Below are positions 7,396 to 15,271 of a stretch of 64,000 bases of DNA, piece by piece. How positions within the stretch are numbered: position 1 is the first letter of the stretch; the number at the start of each line of letters is the position of its first letter. The DNA is from Bacteroidota bacterium. GTDB lineage: Bacteria > Bacteroidota > Bacteroidia > Cytophagales > Cytophagaceae. The position numbers were made by a program, and so were the translations under genes. A model generated the notes under the pieces. The model was not told the DNA's origin and searched no databases. It saw nothing but the letters and a program-made list of their open reading frames with translations. Where the stretch lies: positions 1-64,000 of the forward strand of contig JAEVZS010000008.1 in the NCBI GenBank assembly GCA_023392125.1. The letters are read 5' to 3'.

Positions 7396-7426
7396 GTATT
7401 GTGTATATTGAGGGCAGCCGTCATTG
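7396..7426 (+). repeat. Junction motif, copy 4, before the AhpD-like gene
   Basis: GTATTGTGTATATTGAG is followed by GGCAGCCGTCATTG, the same layout as copy 3 at 494-525 (TATTGCGTATATTTATGA then GTTAGCGGTCATTG). The next gene starts 46 nt later, as copy 3 precedes the AraC-type gene by 23 nt. Confidence 0.55.
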
Positions 7427-7471
7427 CAGAACAGGCAGTGCTAAAATCAAACGACAGACAATAAAAAGAAT

Positions 7472-7909
7472 ATGGAAAACCGAATGGATATTCAACAGCT
7501 TGAGCCGAACGCATATAAGGCAATGTTCGCCTTGGAAAACTACCTGCAAAGTACGCAGCTTTCAAAAACGTATCTGGAACTGATTAAAATCCGCGCTTCT
7601 CAAATCAATGGTTGTGCTTTTTGTATCAATATGCACACGTTGGACGCTCTGAAAATGGGAGAAACTGCACAACGTATTTTCTTGCTCAATGCCTGGAAAG
7701 AAACCGGATTATTTACCGAAGAAGAAAAAACGATTTTAGCTATTACAGAAGAAGTAACCTTGATCAGTCAGAACGGATTGAGTGACCAAACCTACGAACA
7801 GGCGAAAAAACTTTTTGACGAAAATCAGATTGCACAAATCATAATGGCTGTTGTAACCATAAATGCATGGAACAGGATTGCCATAAGCACAAGGAAAACG
7901 GTGGAATAA
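7472..7909 (+). CDS. Carboxymuconolactone decarboxylase / AhpD-like protein
   Basis: A 145-residue all-helical protein of the CMD/AhpD family. The signature GCAFCINMHTLDA lies at about 46-58, giving the redox-active Cys-x2-Cys and the histidine of the AhpD active site. Such proteins reduce peroxides or act as disulfide reductants; the partner here is unknown. The start ATG has AAAAAGAAT just upstream, and an in-frame ATG four codons later is possible. It lies right after junction motif copy 4, so it could be the last gene of the accessory stretch. It runs towards the minus-strand T9SS gene with a terminator-like hairpin between. Confidence 0.87.
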   Translation: MENRMDIQQLEPNAYKAMFALENYLQSTQLSKTYLELIKIRASQINGCAFCINMHTLDALKMGETAQRIFLLNAWKETGLFTEEEKTILAITEEVTLISQNGLSDQTYEQAKKLFDENQIAQIIMAVVTINAWNRIAISTRKTVE

Positions 7910-8061
7910 ATAAAGACTTCGATCAGAATAACGAATAAAGACTATATAAATATTGTTTGTTTAGATCCTGAAAGTCCTTGTTATGCATTGATGGAAATCA
8001 GTGATATTTGCCTTCGTTGATGGCTTAGCACCAACTTTTCTCTTACTGGTCATAATAAAAA

Positions 8062-8100
8062 AGAATCTGCACGGGGAAATACGTTCACCTGTACAGATTC
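8062..8100. terminator. Hairpin between convergent genes
   Basis: GAATCTGCACGGG on the left pairs with ACCTGTACAGATTC on the right (one or two mismatches). It sits between the AhpD-like gene on plus and the T9SS gene on minus. An A-run precedes it (T-run on the minus strand), which favours termination of the minus-strand gene. Confidence 0.55.
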
Positions 8101-8114
8101 TGTCAATAATTACA

Positions 8115-9836
8115 TTACATTTTTACAAACCGTTGAGAGACGATTTTTCCATTGCTCAGGAATGTGATATGATAGATGCCGGATACAAGATCCGCAACAT
8201 CAATTTTACAGAATGCTCCCTGCTGTGCAGTAATCGCTGCCGGTATGACATTGCCATGCACATCGATAACCCGTATGCTTTCAGGTTTCAGATCAAGGTT
8301 TTGAATATTTAGGTAAAGCTCATTTTGAGCCGGGTTGGGGTAGATGCTGATTTGTGCATCAGATCTCCGTGCATCGCCGGTATAGGATGTTACGATTGGT
8401 TCTTCGCAATGCAGGATGCTTAGGTAAGGGCCTTCACTCTGAGGTTCGTCCGTTATCGTTGATGACACAAATACGGAATGGTTTCTGCCTAAAGCCAGGT
8501 CCGAAAATTGCGTATTGGGTAAAGCGGAGTTTAAATAGGAGTATACAGTCCATTCACCATTGTTATAATGATACACGGTCGTGTTGACATTGGTTGAGGC
8601 TCCATACCAGATTTCATTCTCAGCCGCGGCTTTAAGTGTTCCCAGTTGAGCAATATTAATATCTAAGCTTGCCGATTGTACTTCTTCACAGGTGTTTTTT
8701 GAAAGAGCTCTGTATTCCGGATAGCCGTTCGTATTTCTGTCGTTACCATAGAAATAAACCTGTTCCTGCGAGGCTTTGAGAAGACTATAACCACCGCCTG
8801 CAGGGCTTAAAGAAAGCCAGATATTATCAGAAGAGTCAATGGCGATATCCGTAGCTTTAAAATTGAAGTTAAAAGGACGCACATTGGTGCAAAAATAGGA
8901 TTTGGAATATGTATTCCATACAGCGTTGCTGTATTGTACAATTTCTGATTCCTCGTCAAGATCCTCTCTTTGGATAATGCACCATATAGCATCATTATTA
9001 TCTACTGTAATGGCAGTGATGACGTTGGAGCTTATTGTGGTATTGGTTGTATTATAATGTGACCAGAAGCTTCCGTCAAATTTGAAAATTCCCATATCGG
9101 TAGCCAGCCACAGGTTGTTTTGGGAGTCACAGACCATATCATTGATTTTGGATTCCGGTAATGGGGAATTGGATGAATTATAATACGAAAACTGATGATG
9201 GTTATAATACAGTAAACCATATTTGTGGATGCTGTTATGCATGTCTCCCGCAAGCCAGCTTAACCAGATATTGTCATTTTTGTCCACCAGAATTTTATCA
9301 AAATAGGATGATTGCTCAAATGCATAGGTATAGGTTGTAAGTATACCATCAGGAGTACGTTTGGCAAATTGTGTTCCTAATGCCAGCCATGCGTTGTTCT
9401 CTGAATCTACAGAAATGTGGTAGTCGATGTCACCAGCGGGATGATTAATATCAAACGATTCCCACGCACAATCTGTTTCCGGAATAGTAATGTAGCAGGT
9501 GTCATAAAACGCCAGTGGCCCGTTGGCGGCTTTTATGACAAGCTGGTGTCTTCCCGGAGCCGGAGCACCCTGAATGCTTATATCTATTGAGCTAACATAG
9601 GGTGGATTGAGCGGATTGATCCTGAAATCTATGTCAGCCGGGCTGCCAAGGTCTGAATGTGCTACACTAAGAAACAACTGATAATCAAAGTCGGCGTTTT
9701 CGACCTGGACTGAAACGGTATTCGTTTCACCCGTCTGCATTGATAATTCTTTCGGATTCAGTACCAGCTTTGCGGTTTGAGCCTGAACATGATACACCAG
9801 CATGCTCAGGGCAACTAGTAGAAAAGTATATTTCAT
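8115..9836 (-). CDS. Secreted beta-propeller-like protein with T9SS sorting domain
   Basis: A 573-residue protein. A signal peptide spans about 1-20 (MKYTFLLVALSMLVYHVQAQ), then an N-terminal beta domain (to ~130). Several repeats of the form D-x2-N-x-I/L-W-L follow (DNKNDNIWLSW-, DSQNNLWLATDMGIFKFDG- and DSSDNIWLSL-like stretches), as in two-component-regulator-type propellers. The last ~75 residues form a type A T9SS sorting domain (SIYPNPAQNELYLNIQ near its start). It is exported by Sec and then by T9SS to the surface or medium; the ligand is unknown. I start it at 9836, where the signal peptide begins, not at the longer frame at 9875. Confidence 0.83.
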   Translation of the reverse strand: MKYTFLLVALSMLVYHVQAQTAKLVLNPKELSMQTGETNTVSVQVENADFDYQLFLSVAHSDLGSPADIDFRINPLNPPYVSSIDISIQGAPAPGRHQLVIKAANGPLAFYDTCYITIPETDCAWESFDINHPAGDIDYHISVDSENNAWLALGTQFAKRTPDGILTTYTYAFEQSSYFDKILVDKNDNIWLSWLAGDMHNSIHKYGLLYYNHHQFSYYNSSNSPLPESKINDMVCDSQNNLWLATDMGIFKFDGSFWSHYNTTNTTISSNVITAITVDNNDAIWCIIQREDLDEESEIVQYSNAVWNTYSKSYFCTNVRPFNFNFKATDIAIDSSDNIWLSLSPAGGGYSLLKASQEQVYFYGNDRNTNGYPEYRALSKNTCEEVQSASLDINIAQLGTLKAAAENEIWYGASTNVNTTVYHYNNGEWTVYSYLNSALPNTQFSDLALGRNHSVFVSSTITDEPQSEGPYLSILHCEEPIVTSYTGDARRSDAQISIYPNPAQNELYLNIQNLDLKPESIRVIDVHGNVIPAAITAQQGAFCKIDVADLVSGIYHITFLSNGKIVSQRFVKM

Positions 9837-9924
9837 AAAAAACAATTTGTCTAAATTCTGTCCCTTGCCGGTCATACGTCCAATAAGGACGAAATGCTAA
9901 TTACTCCCCGGCATTGATTAATCA

Positions 9925-10584
9925 TTACTCCACCACCCTCACCAGCAGCTTCTCACAGACTTTGCTGCTAAGCACTTCCTCTTTTCGGTCTGCGTAGCTT
10001 ACCCTCATGCTTTCGTCAAAGGGTTCGATCATGTTGATGGTGATGGTGCAGCCCAGTATCAGATCCCGATTGGTAAGAAACTTCAGCAATTCTTCCGATG
10101 AGTGGCTTACCGCCATAAAGGTAACTACATCGCCTTCCTTGCAGCTGCTTAGCTTTGTATAAGTTTCCGATTCTATTTTGCCATGAATGTCAGGAATAGG
10201 CGAGCCATGCGGGTCTACTTTGGGATAGCCGAGCAGCGCATCCATTTTTTCAAAAAAAGTAGGTGATTTGATATGTTCGATCTGTTCTGCTATATCATGC
10301 ACCTCTTCCCAGCCGAACCCCATTTTTTCCACCAGGTACATTTCCGTCAGGCGATGCTTGCGGATAATCAGAGCGGCTTCTTTCATACCCTGCGGAGTCA
10401 GCCGGACCGGCTTATAGCTTTCATAAGCAACCAGGCCTTTCTCAGACAGACGCTTTATCATACTATTGACGGTCGGCATCTTTATGTCCAGCAATTTGCT
10501 TAGCTCATTGACACTGGCTTCTCCTTTTTCACTGGTCAGGGTAAACAGCGCCTTCAGGTAGTTTTCTTCCGTCTGAGAGTTCAT
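9925..10584 (-). CDS. DtxR/MntR-family metal-dependent repressor
   Basis: A 219-residue protein. The N-terminal winged helix (about 1-65, with ASVNELSKLLDIKMPTVNSMIKRL) is followed by the metal-binding dimerisation domain (about 66-140, with IIRKHRLTEMYLVEKMGFGWEEVHDIAEQIEHI carrying conserved Glu and His ligands) and a C-terminal FeoA/SH3-like domain. These proteins bind Fe2+ or Mn2+ and then repress uptake genes. It is divergent from the TonB receptor at 10717. The intergenic space holds a perfect palindrome resembling DtxR half-sites, so direct control of that receptor is likely. Fe versus Mn cannot be decided. Confidence 0.9.
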   Translation of the reverse strand: MNSQTEENYLKALFTLTSEKGEASVNELSKLLDIKMPTVNSMIKRLSEKGLVAYESYKPVRLTPQGMKEAALIIRKHRLTEMYLVEKMGFGWEEVHDIAEQIEHIKSPTFFEKMDALLGYPKVDPHGSPIPDIHGKIESETYTKLSSCKEGDVVTFMAVSHSSEELLKFLTNRDLILGCTITINMIEPFDESMRVSYADRKEEVLSSKVCEKLLVRVVE

Positions 10585-10640
10585 GGAGCGAATTTAACTA
10601 AAGAATAACTGTTTTTAGTAAAAAATTATTACCTAATAAA

Positions 10641-10671
10641 TTTGTTAGATTAATCTAATATTATAATTTTG
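10641..10671 (+). promoter_or_regulatory. Bacteroidota-type promoter for the TonB receptor
   Basis: A -33 TTTG at 10641-10644 and a -7 TAATTTTG (TAnnTTTG) at 10664-10671 with 19-nt spacing match the consensus of the primary sigma factor in this phylum. Transcription would start near 10678, about 39 nt before the ATG. Confidence 0.6.
10645..10658. promoter_or_regulatory. Candidate DtxR-type operator
   Basis: The 14-bp perfect palindrome TTAGATTAATCTAA lies between the -33 and -7 boxes. It resembles the TTAGG/CCTAA arms of known DtxR/IdeR sites (TTAGGTTAGCCTAACCTAA), and the regulator is encoded next door. A partial copy of the same arm (ACCTAATAAATTTGTTAG) lies just upstream. Confidence 0.6.
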
Positions 10672-10716
10672 TATATATAAATAATGAAATTAGTCTTGAT
10701 TATATAATGTTGTTGT

Positions 10717-13005
10717 ATGTTGAAAATAAAAATGCTGCCGGTTGTACTGTTTTTTGTTTGTATCTGGCTTGGAGCCCGGGCTCAGACAGGCAGGATTACA
10801 GGAAAGGTGACCGATGTATACGGATATTCTCTTGAGGCCGCGACAGTGTCTGTTCCCAAGCTGAAAACCGGGACCTCAACAGACAGTGCCGGCTTGTACC
10901 GGCTGGACAATATTCCCTATGGCAGCTGGATCGTGGAAGTGAGTCATACGGGATATACCACAGGCAAAGCTACGGTAACAGTAAAAAGTGATGCTGTAAT
11001 ATATGATGCAGTACTGGAGCCGGAAATAATGGAGGAAGTAGTGATCACAGGCACTATGAAAGAAGTGTCTAAAATGGAAAGCCCTGTGCCGGTGGAGGTA
11101 TATACCGCCAGATTCTTTAAGGCCAATCCCACGCCTTCCATATTTGATGCTTTGCAGACCATCAATGGGGTGCGGCCGCAGCTTAACTGCAATATCTGCA
11201 ATACCGGCGATATTCATATCAATGGGCTCGAAGGTCCCTATACCATGGTGCTGATTGACGGAATGCCGATTGTGAGCGGGTTGTCAACCGTTTATGGTCT
11301 GAGTGGTATTCCGCAGTCGCTCATAGAGCGTGTCGAGATTGTGAAAGGACCTGCCTCTACGCTCTATGGAAGCGAAGCGGTGGGTGGTCTTATCAATATT
11401 ATAACCAAAAAGCCATCCAATGCGCCGCTGGTTGCAGTCGATGTATTTGGTACTACCTGGGGGGAAGTGAATACAGATGTGGCTGCCAGATTTAGAGCAG
11501 GCAAGAAAGCGCAATCGCTGCTTGGGTTAAACTATTTCAACTATCAGAATCCGGTCGATAATAACAAGGACAATTTTACGGATGTAACTCTGCAGAACAG
11601 GATCTCTGTCTTTAATAAATGGAGCTTTGACCGGAAAGACAATCGCCTGTTTTCGCTTGCCGGCAGGTATGTGTACGAGGATCGCTGGGGCGGTGAAATG
11701 AACTGGAGCCGCCAATACAGAGGCGGTGATGAAGTATATGGGGAAAGTATTTATACCAGCCGCTGGGAACTGTTCGGTACGTATCAGCTGCCGGTAAAGG
11801 AGCGGATATTGTTTCAATTTAGCGCCAACGGCCATGATCAGAACAGTGTATACGGAGATATGCCGTATATGGCCGATCAGTATATCGGCTTTGGGCAGCT
11901 CACCTGGTTTAAGAAGATAAAAAGACATGATCTGCTGACGGGCCTGACCTATCGCTATACCTATTATGATGATGATACCCCCGCTACAGCGGCTGCGGAT
12001 GATCTTGCCATCAACCGGCCCACGCATACCAGCCTGCCCGGAGTGTTTATTCAGGATGAGCTGAGTCTGAATGAAAACAATAAGGTATTATTAGGTATGC
12101 GCTATGACTACAATTCGATACATGGAAGTATTCTGACGCCGAGACTTAATTACAAATGGAGCTCTTTTAACAAGAAAAATACCCTGCGCCTGAGCATCGG
12201 AAACGGTTACCGGGTAGCCAATGTATTCACAGAAGATCATGCAGCGCTTACCGGTGCAAGACAGGTTGTGTTTATCAATGATCTGAAACCGGAAACTTCC
12301 TGGAACGGGAACCTGAATTATGTAAAGGAGCTATACGCCGGGAATACCTTTATCGGACTGGACGCGACCGCTTTCTATACTTACTTTACCAACAAGATTA
12401 TCGCGGATTACGATACCGATCCAAACCGGATTATCTACGACAATCTGGAAGGACATGCGGTCTCCCGGGGTATTTCGCTCAATCTGGATGTAGTATTACC
12501 CAATGGTCTTAAACTACTGGCAGGAGCTACCGCCATGGATGTGCATAGTATGGAAGAGGGTGAAAGGATACAGCAGTTGTTTACCGAACGATTTACCGGT
12601 GTCTGGAATGTCGGCTATACCATCAAACGTATCGGAGTAACTATTGACTATACCGGTAATTTGTACGGCCCTATGCGTCTTCCCCTGTTGAGTGATAGCG
12701 ATCCGCGCCGGGAGTACTCTCCCTGGTGGAGCATTCAGAATATTCAGCTGACCAAAAAAGTTGGCAAAAGCATAGAGATCTATGGCGGTGTCAAAAACCT
12801 GCTGAACTGGACACCGAATAGAGGCAATCCCTTTATCATAGCAAGAGCCAATGATCCTTTCGATAAGGGAGTTGTCTTTGATGGTAACGGACAGGCGATG
12901 GCTACAGCCGGCAATCCCTACGGGCTGACCTTTGATCCTTCCTATGTCTATGGTCCCAATCAGGGTATCAGAGGTTTTCTGGGATTCAGGTACAATCTGA
13001 AATAG
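10717..13005 (+). CDS. TonB-dependent outer-membrane receptor, metal-linked
   Basis: A 762-residue protein. A signal peptide (about 1-22) is followed by a carboxypeptidase-regulatory-like domain (about 25-105), a plug domain (about 115-225) and a beta barrel to the end. The plug contains CNICNTGD at 158-165, a Cys-x2-Cys-x3-Asp set that could bind a metal, then IDGMPIVSGLSTVYGLSGIP-type plug sequence and ERVEIVKGPASTLYGSEAVGG. Such receptors import metal complexes using TonB energy. Control by the divergent DtxR protein and linkage to a ZIP transporter suggest a metal substrate. The thioredoxin-like gene begins 4 nt after its stop. Confidence 0.9.
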   Translation: MLKIKMLPVVLFFVCIWLGARAQTGRITGKVTDVYGYSLEAATVSVPKLKTGTSTDSAGLYRLDNIPYGSWIVEVSHTGYTTGKATVTVKSDAVIYDAVLEPEIMEEVVITGTMKEVSKMESPVPVEVYTARFFKANPTPSIFDALQTINGVRPQLNCNICNTGDIHINGLEGPYTMVLIDGMPIVSGLSTVYGLSGIPQSLIERVEIVKGPASTLYGSEAVGGLINIITKKPSNAPLVAVDVFGTTWGEVNTDVAARFRAGKKAQSLLGLNYFNYQNPVDNNKDNFTDVTLQNRISVFNKWSFDRKDNRLFSLAGRYVYEDRWGGEMNWSRQYRGGDEVYGESIYTSRWELFGTYQLPVKERILFQFSANGHDQNSVYGDMPYMADQYIGFGQLTWFKKIKRHDLLTGLTYRYTYYDDDTPATAAADDLAINRPTHTSLPGVFIQDELSLNENNKVLLGMRYDYNSIHGSILTPRLNYKWSSFNKKNTLRLSIGNGYRVANVFTEDHAALTGARQVVFINDLKPETSWNGNLNYVKELYAGNTFIGLDATAFYTYFTNKIIADYDTDPNRIIYDNLEGHAVSRGISLNLDVVLPNGLKLLAGATAMDVHSMEEGERIQQLFTERFTGVWNVGYTIKRIGVTIDYTGNLYGPMRLPLLSDSDPRREYSPWWSIQNIQLTKKVGKSIEIYGGVKNLLNWTPNRGNPFIIARANDPFDKGVVFDGNGQAMATAGNPYGLTFDPSYVYGPNQGIRGFLGFRYNLK

Positions 13006-13009
13006 AAAT

Positions 13010-13507
13010 ATGACAGCATATGCTACATACATAGTTGTCTTATTGACGGCAATAGGTGTCATGACCGGTACATATTGCCCTGCTCAGATCCGGTCACTGA
13101 CGATAGAGCAGGCCGACAGCAGTATACAGAGGGAGCCCAAACCGTTGCTGATTCTGCTGTCGACCGACTGGTGCAGGTATTGCCGGATGCAGAAAAATCA
13201 GCTGCGGAAAAACAAGGATTTTCAAAGCGCTTTGTCTCAATTCTACTTTGTAGAGTTCAATGCCGACTGTCGGGAAACTGTTCGTTTTCACGGAAAGAGC
13301 TGGTCTTATAGTCCTACCGGAGAGTCTACAGGTATTCATACATTGACAGAATTCCTGACGTCCGGAGAAGAAGTCGCCTATCCCGCATGGGTGTTGCTGG
13401 ATCGGGAGTATCAGCCGGTATTTCGTTACAACGGAGTGCTGGCTCCTGAACAGCTGAACGTGCTGCTGCGGGCTATTGAAATAATGTATAGTTCATCAAT
13501 GAAATAA
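13010..13507 (+). CDS. Periplasmic thioredoxin-like protein
   Basis: A 165-residue protein. A signal peptide spans about 1-26, ending near PAQ. A thioredoxin_7-type domain follows with STDWCRYCRMQKNQL, so C55-x2-C58, and the cis-Pro-like YPAWVLLD near 122-129. It starts 4 nt after the receptor stop, so the two are co-transcribed. It probably reduces disulfides of periplasmic partners; keeping the Cys-rich plug of the receptor reduced is an attractive guess. Activity has not been shown for this family member. Confidence 0.85.
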   Translation: MTAYATYIVVLLTAIGVMTGTYCPAQIRSLTIEQADSSIQREPKPLLILLSTDWCRYCRMQKNQLRKNKDFQSALSQFYFVEFNADCRETVRFHGKSWSYSPTGESTGIHTLTEFLTSGEEVAYPAWVLLDREYQPVFRYNGVLAPEQLNVLLRAIEIMYSSSMK

Positions 13508-13600
13508 TGGTAGTTTTCTTACTGTCAAATAAAAATGTGCTGAGAAAAATAGATAGGATTATAGTATATAGAACGTACAAAGTAAGAGTTTCTATGAGTT

Positions 13601-13726
13601 AGGGCCTTTGAAAAAATGCGTTAAGAAAATTATCCTGAAAGACGTCAAAAATCGGCACTGTCTGACGAAGGAGTTTGGCGTTTTTCGTCTGCAAGGATAA
13701 TTTTTAGCTATTTTTTCAACAGCCCT
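13601..13726. repeat. Long imperfect palindrome (MITE-like)
   Basis: The left arm AGGGC-CTTTGAAAAAATG then AAAATTATCCT pairs with the right arm AGGATAATTTTTAG then TTTTTTCAACAGCCCT. The inner part (GACGTCAAAAA and GGCGTTTTTCGTC) pairs less well. Terminal AGGGC/GCCCT ends suggest an element that could be mobilised in trans. No coding capacity. Confidence 0.55.
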
Positions 13727-13728
13727 TG

Positions 13729-13780
13729 TCCCGATGCATCGGGATTTGCTCACTTTTTCTCATCAAGGAGAGGTGAGCAA
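13729..13780. repeat. Adjacent perfect palindrome and inverted repeat
   Basis: TCCCGATGCATCGGGA at 13729-13744 is a perfect 16-nt palindrome. TTGCTCAC (13746-13753) and GTGAGCAA (13773-13780) form an 8-bp stem with a 19-nt loop immediately after it. Confidence 0.6.
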
Positions 13781-13902
13781 TGAAAATTGCGAGGCCAGCC
13801 TTCGCGAGGGTGAGGCCTGTCCGGCAGGACATTTATATTCAAAAACACATCTTTTAAGACTAAGGGGCTTATCCTAAGAGTAGATAATTTATACTATATA
13901 CC

Positions 13903-14721
13903 ATGTCACAACTGATTATAGATTATTTCGCATCAATCAATCCCGTTGTCGCTGCCTTATATGCGACCATGTTTACCTGGGGAGTAACTGCTGCCGGCGC
14001 TTCGTTTGTATTCTTTTTCAGAACCATGAACCGTAATCTGCTGGATGGTATGCTGGGCTTTACGGGAGGTGTCATGGTAGCGGCGAGCATCTGGAGCCTG
14101 CTGATACCTGCTATTGATATGAGTGAAGGCGAAGGCTTGGAAAGGGTGATACCCGCCATACTGGGCTTTTTGACAGGAGCGGCCTTTTTGTTTGCGCTGG
14201 ACAAAGTATTACCGCACTTTCATGTAAATTTCAAACGGGTAGAAGGAGTAAAGTCGCCCTGGCAAAAGACTACCCTGATGATCCTGGCCATTACACTTCA
14301 TAATATACCGGAAGGGCTGGCGGTAGGTGTACTGTTCGGGGGAGTGGCTGCCGGTATTCCCGAAGCGAGCATTGGCGGAGCCGTAGCCCTTGCTATAGGT
14401 ATAGGCTTACAGAATTTTCCGGAAGGGATTGCGGTAGCCATGCCATTGAGGCGTATGGGAATGAGCAGAAAAAGGAGCTTCTTTTACGGCCAGCTGTCAG
14501 CCGTTGTGGAGCCTGTCGCTGGCGTGGCCGGTGCAGTGGCTGTCGCTGTGTTTACACCGGTATTGCCCTACGCGCTGTCTTTTGCCGCCGGCGCGATGAT
14601 CTTTGTGGTGGTCGAAGAAGTGATTCCGGAAGCGCAGCAGAACAAAAGCTCCGATATTGCGACCCTCGGATTTATCGGCGGATTTATCGTCATGATGACG
14701 CTGGATGTGGTGCTGGGGTAA
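13903..14721 (+). CDS. ZIP-family metal transporter
   Basis: A 272-residue inner-membrane protein with about eight membrane segments. The ZIP signature is present twice: HNIPEG at about 133-138 (TM4) and NFPEG at about 171-175 (TM5), which form the metal site. A histidine-containing stretch LPHFHVNFKRVEG near 104-116 lies in the variable cytosolic loop. Members import Zn2+, Fe2+ or Mn2+. It follows the DtxR-linked receptor and thioredoxin-like genes on the same strand after a 395-bp repeat-filled gap, so it is probably the inner-membrane step of the same uptake route. Confidence 0.92.
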   Translation: MSQLIIDYFASINPVVAALYATMFTWGVTAAGASFVFFFRTMNRNLLDGMLGFTGGVMVAASIWSLLIPAIDMSEGEGLERVIPAILGFLTGAAFLFALDKVLPHFHVNFKRVEGVKSPWQKTTLMILAITLHNIPEGLAVGVLFGGVAAGIPEASIGGAVALAIGIGLQNFPEGIAVAMPLRRMGMSRKRSFFYGQLSAVVEPVAGVAGAVAVAVFTPVLPYALSFAAGAMIFVVVEEVIPEAQQNKSSDIATLGFIGGFIVMMTLDVVLG

Positions 14722-14731
14722 GGCGTATAAC

Positions 14732-14817
14732 GTAATACGTTTGACGTTGAACGTAGTACGTAAATATGTGAAAGGTAATATGTGGTCCGGTACGTCGTAG
14801 TATGTCAAACGTACTAC
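14732..14817. repeat. 14-bp inverted repeat with spacer
   Basis: GTAATACGTTTGAC (14732-14745) and GTCAAACGTACTAC (14804-14817) are complementary with one mismatch, flanking a spacer rich in ACGT words (ACGTTGAACGTAGTACGTAA). It looks like a small palindromic repeat and also could end transcription of the ZIP gene. Confidence 0.5.
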
Positions 14818-14874
14818 TTAAAATTAAGAATAGTTTATAAAGTTTAAATATTATCCGTACATTCGCCTTGAATT

Positions 14875-15052
14875 TTGGTGACGTCGCTTCCAACCGGAAG
14901 GCGCGTTTAAAAGGGAATCAGGTGCAACTCCTGAACAGACCCGCTGCTGTAAGCTCCCGCCAGAAGTCATTGAGCAATGCTTGTTCCACTGTCCGCCATT
15001 GGTGGATGGGAAGGAGGTCTCAATGATGGAGTAAGTCAGAATACCTGCCAGA
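14875..15052 (+). promoter_or_regulatory. Cobalamin (B12) riboswitch
   Basis: The conserved core is easy to read: AAAAGGGAATCAGGTGCAA, then CAGACCCGCTGCTGTAAGC, a CCACTGTCC/GGATGGGAAGG pair, and the B12 box AAGTCAGAATACCTGCC at 15033-15049. Downstream GGCAAGGTAT (15104-15113) can pair with the B12 box (one bulge), a plausible expression platform. Adenosyl- or other cobalamins bound by the RNA would turn off the receptor operon that follows. Confidence 0.93.
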
Positions 15053-15271
15053 ATTCGTACGTTTTAAAGCTTTCGAGGAATAAGGCTTGAAACAAACAAG
15101 ACAGGCAAGGTATAGTCACTATTATACCCGGCGCTCCTGTACGTTTATTTCAATGGTATTTTCAGAAGCTGTTTTGCAGGCCGTACTTTCTGCTAATGTA
15201 TGAGCTATGCCAGACAGTTTTCCCGATTCCTGTACGAAAGCTGTTTAATCATAGAATTAAAACAGCTTTTT

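Larger units (their letters stand above)
7001..7471. other. Intergenic repeat-rich region
   Basis: No gene is called. It holds hairpin repeat copy 2 (7015-7073), a 10-bp perfect hairpin (7109-7131), an 11-bp inverted repeat (7220-7259) and junction motif copy 4 (7396-7426) just ahead of the AhpD-like gene. Overlapping plus-strand frames at 6936-7374 translate these repeats and look spurious. It marks the right boundary of the accessory stretch. Confidence 0.6.
13508..13902. other. Intergenic region packed with palindromes
   Basis: No gene. It carries a ~126-bp imperfect palindrome (13601-13726), a 16-bp perfect palindrome (13729-13744), an 8-bp inverted repeat (13746-13780) and a short GC-rich hairpin (TGTCC...GGACA near 13818-13831). 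It looks like a mosaic of small repeats inserted between the thioredoxin-like gene and the ZIP gene, so the ZIP gene may need its own promoter. Confidence 0.6.
14722..15271. other. Intergenic region with inverted repeat and riboswitch
   Basis: No gene. An inverted repeat lies at 14732-14817, then the cobalamin riboswitch at about 14875-15052, then its expression platform up to the receptor start at 15272. Reading upstream of 15272 in phase with the receptor gives 24 codons before the signal peptide that I treat as untranslated. Confidence 0.65.

Noticed and set aside
10717..13005. Receptor at 10717 as the siderophore receptor
   Set aside because: It is linked to DtxR, thioredoxin-like and ZIP genes and 35 kb from the siderophore operon; a metal role fits better.
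15200..15271. Longer N-terminus of the BtuB-like receptor
   Set aside because: It would place 24 residues ahead of the signal peptide, inside the riboswitch leader.
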